A stretch of 64,000 nucleotides of DNA from Ulvibacterium sp965248315 (lineage in GTDB: Bacteria; Bacteroidota; Bacteroidia; Flavobacteriales; Flavobacteriaceae): contig NZ_CBDFIX010000002.1 of assembly GCF_965248315.1 (NCBI RefSeq), positions 620,001 to 684,000 of the forward strand, read 5' to 3'. Below are positions 35,062 through 42,674 of this stretch, piece by piece; the stretch's first letter is position 1, and the number at the start of each line of letters is the position of its first letter. The translations under genes were made by a program, and so were the position numbers. The notes under the pieces are model-generated. The model was given only the letters and a program-made list of their open reading frames with translations, was not told the DNA's origin and did no database searches.

Positions 35062-36336
35062 ATGAGTATTTCGCATAAAAAATATACGTTTTGCATCATT
35101 GCCTTTTTTGGAATCTTGATAGGGTTTTCACAAAAACAAACGCTGCCCAAATGGGAGAAGGGTTTTTTGGACATCCATCATATCAATACCGGTCGTGGCG
35201 ATGCCGCTTTTCTTATATTTCCCGATGGGACCACCCTGCTGGTAGATGCCGGGGATATGTCCGAAATGCATCCTCGCACACTCTCTCCAAGAAATGCAAA
35301 GTTGATGCCCAATAGGTCAAGGTCTGCACCGGAATGGATTGTGGACTATATCCAACAATTCCTTCCCGAAGACAATTCCCAGGCACTGGATTATGCCCTA
35401 ATTACCCATTACCATGATGACCATTTCGGTGAAATGGATGTGCATCGGAAAATGGACGAAACCGGAAAATATGCTTTAACCGGAATTACCGAGGTAGGCA
35501 ACCTCTTGCCCATAAGGACTCTACTAGATAGGGGAAGCCAATTTCCTATTAATCTAAAGGATCCAAAAGTCCAGGCGAAGCTGGGAGCCAACGATTCCTA
35601 TAGTATGATAACCACTTTAAGGAATTATTGGAAATTCATTGCCCGTCAAACCGAATTAAATGGCATGGTACATGAGACTCTAGTGACCGGAGAACTTGAC
35701 CAGATCCATCTCAGAAAATCTATGGAAAGCTATCCCGACTTCCACATTCGGAACATCGCCGTAAACGGTGAGGTTTGGACTGGTGAAGATTCAGGGAGCT
35801 TCCCATTATTTTCGGAAGGCAATTATCCCGGTGAGAATTCGCTCAGTACGTGCATCAAAATTTCCTATGGCAAGTTCGATTATTTTACAGGAGGGGATGT
35901 TAGTGGCATGGACGGTTTTGGAGGAGCCGATATAAATTCCGTAGAGTCACATATCGCACCGGTTATTGGGCCCGTTGACGTCGCCACCTTGAACCACCAC
36001 GGCAATCGCGATTCTCAAAATCCTTTTTACGTACGTACCGTACGACCCCGTATCTGGATACAGCAAAATTGGTCATCGGACCATCCTGGGGAGGAAGTAT
36101 TGCGCAGGATATCATCTACATCCCTATATCCCGGTGAGCGTGATATTTTTTCAACGGTGATGTTGCAACCGAACAAAGATGTTATAGGAGGCCGGTTGGA
36201 TACCTACAAAAGTCAAAACGGACATATTGTAGTAAGGGTTTATGACAATGGAAGTTCATATAAAGTCTATATCTTGAACGATGCTACCGAAGAACGGGAG
36301 GTTCTTTCAAAACACGGGCCCTATGCATCCAGATAA
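35062..36336 (+). CDS. Exported metallo-beta-lactamase-fold hydrolase
   Basis: A 424-residue protein with a signal peptide (KYTFCIIAFFGILIGFSQ) and an MBL domain of the ComEC/Rec2-associated type: HINTGRGDAAFLIFPDGTTLLVDAGD, the metal motif THYHDDHFGEMD (HxHxDH), and DVATLNHHGNRDSQ. Members are phosphodiesterases, nucleases or other hydrolases; no exact match comes to mind. I start at the ATG at 35062, 4 bases after the previous stop, since only from there does a signal peptide appear. Its end overlaps the next gene by 14 bases. It probably acts in the periplasm on the material imported by SusCD. Confidence 0.8.
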   Translation: MSISHKKYTFCIIAFFGILIGFSQKQTLPKWEKGFLDIHHINTGRGDAAFLIFPDGTTLLVDAGDMSEMHPRTLSPRNAKLMPNRSRSAPEWIVDYIQQFLPEDNSQALDYALITHYHDDHFGEMDVHRKMDETGKYALTGITEVGNLLPIRTLLDRGSQFPINLKDPKVQAKLGANDSYSMITTLRNYWKFIARQTELNGMVHETLVTGELDQIHLRKSMESYPDFHIRNIAVNGEVWTGEDSGSFPLFSEGNYPGENSLSTCIKISYGKFDYFTGGDVSGMDGFGGADINSVESHIAPVIGPVDVATLNHHGNRDSQNPFYVRTVRPRIWIQQNWSSDHPGEEVLRRISSTSLYPGERDIFSTVMLQPNKDVIGGRLDTYKSQNGHIVVRVYDNGSSYKVYILNDATEEREVLSKHGPYASR

Positions 36337-37693
36337 TCCGGAAAACATAAATGTCAACAAACGTACCGAAGGTGATATCAATAGTACACCCGCACGTGAC
36401 GAATGGTTGGAAAACGAAGTGGACGATACCACCAAAGAATTATTGGCCAAAGATGCCCGTTACTTTCTGCACCAAGCCCTTTCCACGCCTTGTTTGGATG
36501 TCCTCCAAACCTGTTCGGGTCCCCATATTGAAACTGTTTCCGGCAAAAAATATCTCGACTTTCACGGCAATAATGTGCACCAAATCGGTTTCTCCCATCC
36601 AAAACTGATACAACGGTTAACGGAACAATTAAATTCCCTGACCTTTTCCACACGACGCTATACGAACGAGATTGCCATCAACTTTGCTGAAAAATTGGCT
36701 TCTTTATTGCCTTCGGACCTAAATCGTGTGCTATTGACCCCCAACGGTAGTTCGTCCATTGGCATTGCGTTGAAACTGGCGCGTGCGGTAACCGGACGAC
36801 ATAAAGTGGTCTCCTTTTGGGATTCCTTTCATGGTGCCTCCCTGGATGCCATTAGCGTGGGTGGCGAATCCGTGTTTCGGGAGCATATGGGTCCCTTAAT
36901 GCCTGGTGTGGAACGCATACCACCACCTGTCTCCTACCGCGGTATCTTTGAAGGGAACGAATCCAAATGTTTGGAGCATTTGGAATATGTATTTGCCAAA
37001 GAGGGGGACATTGGGGCGTTTTTGGCGGAGACCGTTCGCAACACGGATGTCCAGATACCTTCTAAGAAATTCTGGAAAGAAGCACGCAATCTATGTGACA
37101 AATATCATGTGGTATTGATTTTGGATGAAATCCCCATAGCACTGGGAAGAACGGGAAAACGCTTTGCTTTTGAACATTATGGTATTGAACCGGATATTTT
37201 ATGTTTGGGGAAAGGGCTTGGAGGAGGTATTATTCCACAAGCTGCGATTGTGACCCGGGACGAATACAACCGTTTCGGTGCTATTTCCCTGGGGCATTAT
37301 ACCCACGAGAAGAGTCCTTTGGGCGCTATGGCCGGACTGACTACCTTGGAAATTTTGGAGGAAGAAAAGATACTGGAAAAAGTAAGGGAAGATGAGGTTT
37401 TTATGTGTAAGGCCATGAACCAATTGCAAAATGAACATCATTGCATAGGTGATGTTCGTGGTTTGGGACTCCTATGGGGCATTGAACTGGTAAAGGATAG
37501 AAACACCAAGGAAAAGGCCATTCTTGAAGCAGAAAAAGTAATGTACGAATGTCTTAAAAATGGTTTGAGCTTTAAAGTATCTGCGGGCAACGTACTCCAA
37601 TTGGCCCCGGCACTCACCATTTCCAAACCCGAATTGGAAAAGGCGATACGAATACTAAATGAAGCGATTTTAAAACTAAACAGCATAACATAA
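36323..37693 (+). CDS. Class III PLP enzyme, PbfA-like (hydroxy-aminoethylphosphonate ammonia-lyase candidate)
   Basis: A 456-residue fold-type I PLP enzyme of the class III aminotransferase family. PLP features are TPNGSSSIGIALKLAR, FWDSFHGASLDA, ILDEIPIALGRTGK and the Schiff-base Lys297 in LGKGLGGG. The N-terminal YLDFHGNNVHQIGFSHP segment and DEIP in place of the common DEVQTG resemble, from memory, PbfA, a PLP ammonia-lyase that turns (R)-1-hydroxy-2-aminoethylphosphonate into phosphonoacetaldehyde; an ordinary transaminase is the alternative. It is cytoplasmic, overlapping both neighbours (14 bases before, 1 base after). It offers a second deamination route feeding the PhnX-like enzyme. 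Confidence 0.75.
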   Translation: MHPDNPENINVNKRTEGDINSTPARDEWLENEVDDTTKELLAKDARYFLHQALSTPCLDVLQTCSGPHIETVSGKKYLDFHGNNVHQIGFSHPKLIQRLTEQLNSLTFSTRRYTNEIAINFAEKLASLLPSDLNRVLLTPNGSSSIGIALKLARAVTGRHKVVSFWDSFHGASLDAISVGGESVFREHMGPLMPGVERIPPPVSYRGIFEGNESKCLEHLEYVFAKEGDIGAFLAETVRNTDVQIPSKKFWKEARNLCDKYHVVLILDEIPIALGRTGKRFAFEHYGIEPDILCLGKGLGGGIIPQAAIVTRDEYNRFGAISLGHYTHEKSPLGAMAGLTTLEILEEEKILEKVREDEVFMCKAMNQLQNEHHCIGDVRGLGLLWGIELVKDRNTKEKAILEAEKVMYECLKNGLSFKVSAGNVLQLAPALTISKPELEKAIRILNEAILKLNSIT

Positions 37694-39285
37694 TGAGAAA
37701 AGTGAATTTAATATGGATTTGCTGCATTTTATGGGGTGGTATCACGGCGCAGGATAAAATCCAATTTTTGGTGCAACCCTATATTCAGGATGCCGAACCG
37801 AATTCCATAAAAATCATGTGGGAAACCGATAAAGGCGACGAAAGTATTGTGGAGTGGGGCAGCACACCTAAATTGGGTAAAAAGTCCAAGGGAAAGGCCT
37901 TTGATGTCAATTTTGGTCCTTCACGGCTACATGAGGTAGAATTGACCGGGTTAAAGCGTTTTACTACCTATTATTACAGGGTACTGACCCAGAGTTTACG
38001 CTCCGATATTTTTCAATTCAAAACCCCTCCCTTTGCCGACGATGACGAATCCTTTAGCATGGTCGCCATGAGCGATATGCAATACGACCATAACTACCCC
38101 GATAAGTTCCATGAAATTGTCAATGACGGGCTTTTGGCCTATTTGCAAAATGAACATGGGGGAGCACTTTCGGATAATTTGGCTTTGGTGATGATTCCCG
38201 GTGATTTGGTTGAGAACGGAAGCAAATATTACCAGTGGAAGGATCATTTTTTTGATCCCGCACAAAAATTATTTGCCGAGGTGCCCGTGTATCCGGTATT
38301 GGGAAATCATGAAAGGAATTCCACTTTCTATTTTAAATATTTTAGCCTGCCCGAAAATGGTACTCCGGCCTATGCAGAACATTGGTGGTACAAGGATTAT
38401 GGCAACATCCGGATTATAGGCCTTAATTCCAACGACGGGTATGGGGATATTAAAGAGCAGTTCAGTTGGTTGAAGGACCTATTGGAGGACACCGCCAAAA
38501 ATCCGGATATTGATTTTGTCTTTGCCCAACTGCACCATCCCCACAAATCCGAGCTTTGGATTCCCGGGGAACGGGAGTCCACTGGAAAGGTGGTAAAGCT
38601 ATTGGAAGAGTTTTCTACCAAGACAGGAAAGCCCAGTCTTCACTTTTTTGGACATACGCACGGATATTCCAGGGGGCAATCCAAAGACCATAAACATCTT
38701 TGGATCAATGTAGCCTCAGCTGGCGGAGCTATTGATAATTGGGGTGAATTTGAAGGTAGGGATTATGACGAGTTTAGCGTAACCCAGGACGAATACGGGT
38801 TCGTAATGGTAGAGGTCGATGGAAATCCTGAAAATCCGAGGTTTACCATTAAAAGGATAAGCAGGGGGAATGAGGAAAAATTTAGGGCCAACGAGCTTCG
38901 TGATAGTATTACCGTATGGAAGAACGAGAAAAAACCAAAACCACCAGAGCCTATCTCGCCCATTGGGAATGAGATAAAAACAATTACCCATGTGGTACTA
39001 AAGGCCAATGAATTCACAAGCCAGTTTAAGGGAGCTTTCCATGCCGCATCCCAATGGCAAATGGCCACCACTGAAGATTTTGAAAAACCTATAGTAGACC
39101 GCTGGAAACAACATGAGAATTGGTATTATGAGGAGAATAGGCAAAAGGATGATGACCTCACCGATGAAAAAACAGACCGATTGAAACCCAATACCACCTA
39201 TTATTGGCGGGTACGTTATCGAGATCAAAACTTGAATTGGAGCGACTGGTCCGAAACCGCATCGTTTAAAACCGGACAAAAATGA
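37693..39285 (+). CDS. Exported metallophosphoesterase, purple-acid-phosphatase-like
   Basis: A 530-residue protein with a signal peptide (MRKVNLIWICCILWGGITAQ), an N-terminal fibronectin-like purple-acid-phosphatase domain (about residues 25-115), a calcineurin-like core (about 118-360) and a C-terminal fibronectin III-like domain (about 430-528, YYWRVRYRDQNLNWSDWSE). Core motifs are SDMQYDHN, GDLVENG, LGNHERN, LHHPHKSE and FFGHTHGYSRG. It hydrolyses phosphate esters in the periplasm or outside. It shares one base with the PLP gene (TAATG), so the six plus-strand genes from susC end here. Confidence 0.86.
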   Translation: MRKVNLIWICCILWGGITAQDKIQFLVQPYIQDAEPNSIKIMWETDKGDESIVEWGSTPKLGKKSKGKAFDVNFGPSRLHEVELTGLKRFTTYYYRVLTQSLRSDIFQFKTPPFADDDESFSMVAMSDMQYDHNYPDKFHEIVNDGLLAYLQNEHGGALSDNLALVMIPGDLVENGSKYYQWKDHFFDPAQKLFAEVPVYPVLGNHERNSTFYFKYFSLPENGTPAYAEHWWYKDYGNIRIIGLNSNDGYGDIKEQFSWLKDLLEDTAKNPDIDFVFAQLHHPHKSELWIPGERESTGKVVKLLEEFSTKTGKPSLHFFGHTHGYSRGQSKDHKHLWINVASAGGAIDNWGEFEGRDYDEFSVTQDEYGFVMVEVDGNPENPRFTIKRISRGNEEKFRANELRDSITVWKNEKKPKPPEPISPIGNEIKTITHVVLKANEFTSQFKGAFHAASQWQMATTEDFEKPIVDRWKQHENWYYEENRQKDDDLTDEKTDRLKPNTTYYWRVRYRDQNLNWSDWSETASFKTGQK

Positions 39286-39495
39286 AAAAACCAAGAGGAA
39301 AAATAAAATCCTGGAACAACCATTCAGCTCCCAAACAGCGCCTACCATTCTGAAAATCTTACAGATAAAGGAAAAAACTAAAGCGGGAAATCCTATTCAA
39401 ATTATGGATAATTAAGAAATGGATTTTTATGATGTTTACTTCATATTATATTAACCCTCAATACAACTTGAACCACGAGTTTTGCAATGTGATTA

Positions 39496-39521
39496 TTTGA
39501 GTTAGTCTAGTTTGAGTTAGT
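39496..39521. repeat. Short direct repeat
   Basis: TTTGAGTTAGT occurs at 39496-39506 and 39511-39521 in the convergent gap between the two main clusters. No function assigned. Confidence 0.4.
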
Positions 39522-39527
39522 TTGTTG

Positions 39528-39558
39528 AAACCGGTGTGTCTCGCGCGCCGGTTTTTTT
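39528..39558 (+). terminator. Terminator of the phosphonate arm 2
   Basis: AACCGG (39529-39534) pairs with CCGGTT (39548-39553) across a 13-nt loop and runs into seven T. It sits about 245 bases after the last plus-strand stop and immediately before the end of the convergent ATPase gene. The 240 bases before it hold no gene I can support. Confidence 0.75.
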
Positions 39559-39563
39559 GGTAA

Positions 39564-40229
39564 TTACTTGATCATCCTTCCATCCAATAAGTTAATGATC
39601 CTTGATCCATAGGCCGCATTCTTTTCGGAATGCGTTACTTGGATAATGGTTACGCCCTCGGAATTCAGTTGCTTAAAAAGCCCCATGATCTCTTCACTTT
39701 GTGCGGAATTCAGATTGCCCGTAGGTTCATCGGCCAAGATCAGTTTAGGATTGGCGATCAATGCCCTGGCCACACCTACGAGTTGTTGTTGGCCTCCGCT
39801 CAATTGCGTGGGGAAAAGATCCTTTTTTCCAACGATATTAAATCGATCCAACATATCCGCAACCATGGCCTTGCGTTCCGTGCCTTTGAATTTTTTATAC
39901 AACAAGGGCATTTCCAGATTTTCCTTAACGGTAAGTTCATCCAATAAATGATAGGATTGAAATACAAAACCAATGTATTCCTTATACAGATTGGCCCGAT
40001 GCTTTTCCTTTAGGGCATGTACCGATTCATGAAGAAATTCGTATTCTCCTTCATCAAAATTATCCAACATCCCAATAACGTTGAGCAGGGTAGATTTTCC
40101 AGAACCCGATGGCCCCATGACCGAGATAAATTCCCCTTCCTCCACATTGAGATTAATATCCTTTAGCAAGAAGAGACGTTGACCTCCTGAGTTTACCCAT
40201 TTAAAGATGTTTCTTAGTTGTAACAGCAT
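39564..40229 (-). CDS. ABC transporter ATPase of the MacB/LolD type
   Basis: A 221-residue cytoplasmic ATPase. Motifs are Walker A GPSGSGKSTLLNVIG (about residues 40-54), Q-loop VFQSYHLLDELTV, signature LSGGQQQLVGVARAL, Walker B LILADEPTGNLNS and H-loop VTHSEKNA. The signature departs from the usual QQQRVAIARAL: Leu replaces the arginine after QQQ and Gly replaces the following alanine. It is the only ATPase in the window next to nine FtsX-type permeases and lies at the distal end of the minus-strand run, 26 bases after the last permease. It probably energises them all, or one after another. Confidence 0.93.
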   Translation of the reverse strand: MLLQLRNIFKWVNSGGQRLFLLKDINLNVEEGEFISVMGPSGSGKSTLLNVIGMLDNFDEGEYEFLHESVHALKEKHRANLYKEYIGFVFQSYHLLDELTVKENLEMPLLYKKFKGTERKAMVADMLDRFNIVGKKDLFPTQLSGGQQQLVGVARALIANPKLILADEPTGNLNSAQSEEIMGLFKQLNSEGVTIIQVTHSEKNAAYGSRIINLLDGRMIK

Positions 40230-40255
40230 AGTATTCGTTTTAATTTATGATTTAT

Positions 40256-42661
40256 TTATTCCTCGCGTAAGGCAAGTATCGGATTGGCCAATGCGGCTTT
40301 TATGGATTGAAAACTACAGGTTAATATAGCGATTATTAAGGTTACAAACCCCCCACTTAAAAACATCCAAAATGATAGTTCAATGCGGTACGTAAAACCT
40401 TCCAGCCATTGGTTCATAAAATAGTACACCAAAGGTGCGGCAATTAGAAAGGCCAAAGCAACCAATCCTATGTATTCTTTTGTAAAAAGGGAAAGGTTTT
40501 CGAATAGGGTTGCACCCAGGACTTTTCGTATACCAATTTCCTTCGCCTTTTTCGATATCATAAAAGACATCAATCCAAAAAGCCCTAAACATCCAATACT
40601 TATGGCCAAAATCGAAAAAATCCAAAAACCGGTAAACACCAGATTTTCTACCATGTACTCCTTTTCCATAGAATCCTCCAAAAAATTATAGTCATATACA
40701 GAGTTACTAAAAGTCTGTTCCCAGATATTTTTAATCGTTCCCAATGAAAAATGGTTGGCATCCGAGATTTTTATAAAAGCGTTGCTTTGATAGTACGTCC
40801 AATTTAATAGGATACATGGCGAAATTTCATATTGCAATGAGTTATTATTAAAGTCTTTCACCACCCCTACAATCGTCGCTTGTCCTTCATTTATTTGGAT
40901 TCTTTTCCCAATAGCTTCCTCTGCATTCCAGCCAAAGGACTTTAAAAGCGTTTCATTTACAATAAATTCGTCAAATGCCTCTTTATTGCCAAGAAAATTT
41001 CGCCCGGCCACCAATTCCATGTCATAAAAATCCAAATAGTGGATATCCGCAATTTTCATTTCAGCAGCCATTACATCCTCCTCAGGTTGTTCGGGAAGTC
41101 GATAGTTGGTGCCTAGCTGAAAGCCATCCACGGCCATTGGGGGACCAGAACCGAAAGCTACCTTGTTGACCCCTGTATCCCCTAAAAGCCTTTCCCTATA
41201 CACTTCCAATTTTTCAAATTCCGGTGTCTCTGTAATGATTACGGCATCGGATGAAAAACCAGGGTCCATCCCCTTAAAATGATTCATTTGCATCGCCAAA
41301 ACAATGGCGGCGATTATAAAAAGCTGTACTATGGCAAATTGAAAGGTAACCAACGATTTCCTAAGATTAAATCGATTTGTTCCGGAAAACCGTATACTAT
41401 TCCTCAAAGCTTGTATCGGTTTAAATGCGGAAACTATAAGTGCAGGGTAAACCGCTGCCAATGCCAAGGTGAGGCCACCGATTAAAAGAAGTACGCCCAC
41501 ATGGCTCCAACCCAGTTCAAGTTGCAGGTCGATAACCGATAAATTCCCATTGAGAAAATTCAACAAAATCCGCACTACGAAGACCGAAAGTGCCAGAATG
41601 CCAATTATAACGAGACTATTTTCAAAAATAAATTGAAGGATCAGATCAAAACGCCCACCTCCCATTACTTTTCGCATACCTACCTCCTTTGATCGCGAAT
41701 TGGACTGGGCCGTTAACAGGTTTACAAAGTTGATGATGGCGATAAGAAGAATAAACAATGCCACCATTGAGGCGGTGTTAAGGATATTTGCCGGCATAAT
41801 ATACCCCCCTGGACTATTGCCATATAGAGTTTCATTATGGATTTCCTTTAAAGGTTGAAGCGCATATGAGATTCGCTTATCGTCCTGTGGGTTCAGGTAT
41901 TTTTTCTTCCAACCCGCAATCTTCTTCTCCAAGGGCCCTTTAATTTTGGCATCCCCTAAAACGACGAAGGTAGTCCCTTGGTAATTACCTGACCAATTGG
42001 TAGAAAAGTATTCGTTATTGATCTTAAAGAACTCGTAGGGAATAAGTATGGTATATTGATAGTCGGTATTTCCCAGAGGACTCGCCACAACACCTGTTAC
42101 CGTTAAGGGGTCCTTACTCTGCAAAAGAATAGTCCGCCCAAGAATCGAACTGTAATTCCCTTTTTCCAGTCCGAAAAACTTTTTGGCGATTTCAGCCGTC
42201 AACACTACGGAATTTATCCCCGAAAGCGCGGAATTTGAATCACCGGCCAACCATTTTACATCGAAGGTCTTTGGATAATAGGAATCCACAAATAACACCT
42301 GCGATTCTTCAAATCGTTTTACGTTCCCAAAATTATCCTCTACTTGAAACACCCGGCTAACGGGCCCGGAGATTTGGGTAACCTCATCAATTTCAGGAAA
42401 ATCATTGCGCAACGCTTCCGCTAAGGGATAGGCCGTAGTATTCCAATACGTTTTCTGATCGGGCAGGGTATTGTGTTGGACTACCCGATACGTTTGGTCC
42501 GCATTGGCATGATGGCTGTCAAAGGTAGATTCGTATCGTACAAAAATTAGGATTACCATACAGGCACTGATTCCCAGGGTCAATCCCACGATATTGATAA
42601 AAGAGCTTAGCTTGTTTTTCACTAAATTTCTCCAGGCAATTTTAAAATAGTTTCTTAGCAT
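40256..42661 (-). CDS. MacB/FtsX-type ABC permease 1 (nearest the ATPase)
   Basis: An 801-residue type VII ABC permease: TM1 (about residues 21-43) after MLRNYFKIAWRNLVKNKLSSFINIVGLTLG, a first MacB-type periplasmic domain (about 45-285), an FtsX domain with TVNLLTAQSNSRSKEVGMRKVMGG-like loop (about 290-420), a second periplasmic domain (about 450-670) and a final FtsX domain with KAKEIGIRKVLGATL (about 680-795). It ends NPILALREE. The duplicated layout gives about eight membrane segments in one chain, which could form a pseudo-dimer. Fourteen-base gap to permease 2. Confidence 0.92.
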   Translation of the reverse strand: MLRNYFKIAWRNLVKNKLSSFINIVGLTLGISACMVILIFVRYESTFDSHHANADQTYRVVQHNTLPDQKTYWNTTAYPLAEALRNDFPEIDEVTQISGPVSRVFQVEDNFGNVKRFEESQVLFVDSYYPKTFDVKWLAGDSNSALSGINSVVLTAEIAKKFFGLEKGNYSSILGRTILLQSKDPLTVTGVVASPLGNTDYQYTILIPYEFFKINNEYFSTNWSGNYQGTTFVVLGDAKIKGPLEKKIAGWKKKYLNPQDDKRISYALQPLKEIHNETLYGNSPGGYIMPANILNTASMVALFILLIAIINFVNLLTAQSNSRSKEVGMRKVMGGGRFDLILQFIFENSLVIIGILALSVFVVRILLNFLNGNLSVIDLQLELGWSHVGVLLLIGGLTLALAAVYPALIVSAFKPIQALRNSIRFSGTNRFNLRKSLVTFQFAIVQLFIIAAIVLAMQMNHFKGMDPGFSSDAVIITETPEFEKLEVYRERLLGDTGVNKVAFGSGPPMAVDGFQLGTNYRLPEQPEEDVMAAEMKIADIHYLDFYDMELVAGRNFLGNKEAFDEFIVNETLLKSFGWNAEEAIGKRIQINEGQATIVGVVKDFNNNSLQYEISPCILLNWTYYQSNAFIKISDANHFSLGTIKNIWEQTFSNSVYDYNFLEDSMEKEYMVENLVFTGFWIFSILAISIGCLGLFGLMSFMISKKAKEIGIRKVLGATLFENLSLFTKEYIGLVALAFLIAAPLVYYFMNQWLEGFTYRIELSFWMFLSGGFVTLIIAILTCSFQSIKAALANPILALREE

Positions 42662-42674
42662 AATCTTTTCCTTT

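Noticed and set aside
39286..39563. Insertion-sequence remnant or attachment site between the two clusters
   Set aside because: Only a short direct repeat and a terminator are visible; there are no terminal inverted repeats, transposase fragments or tRNA gene.
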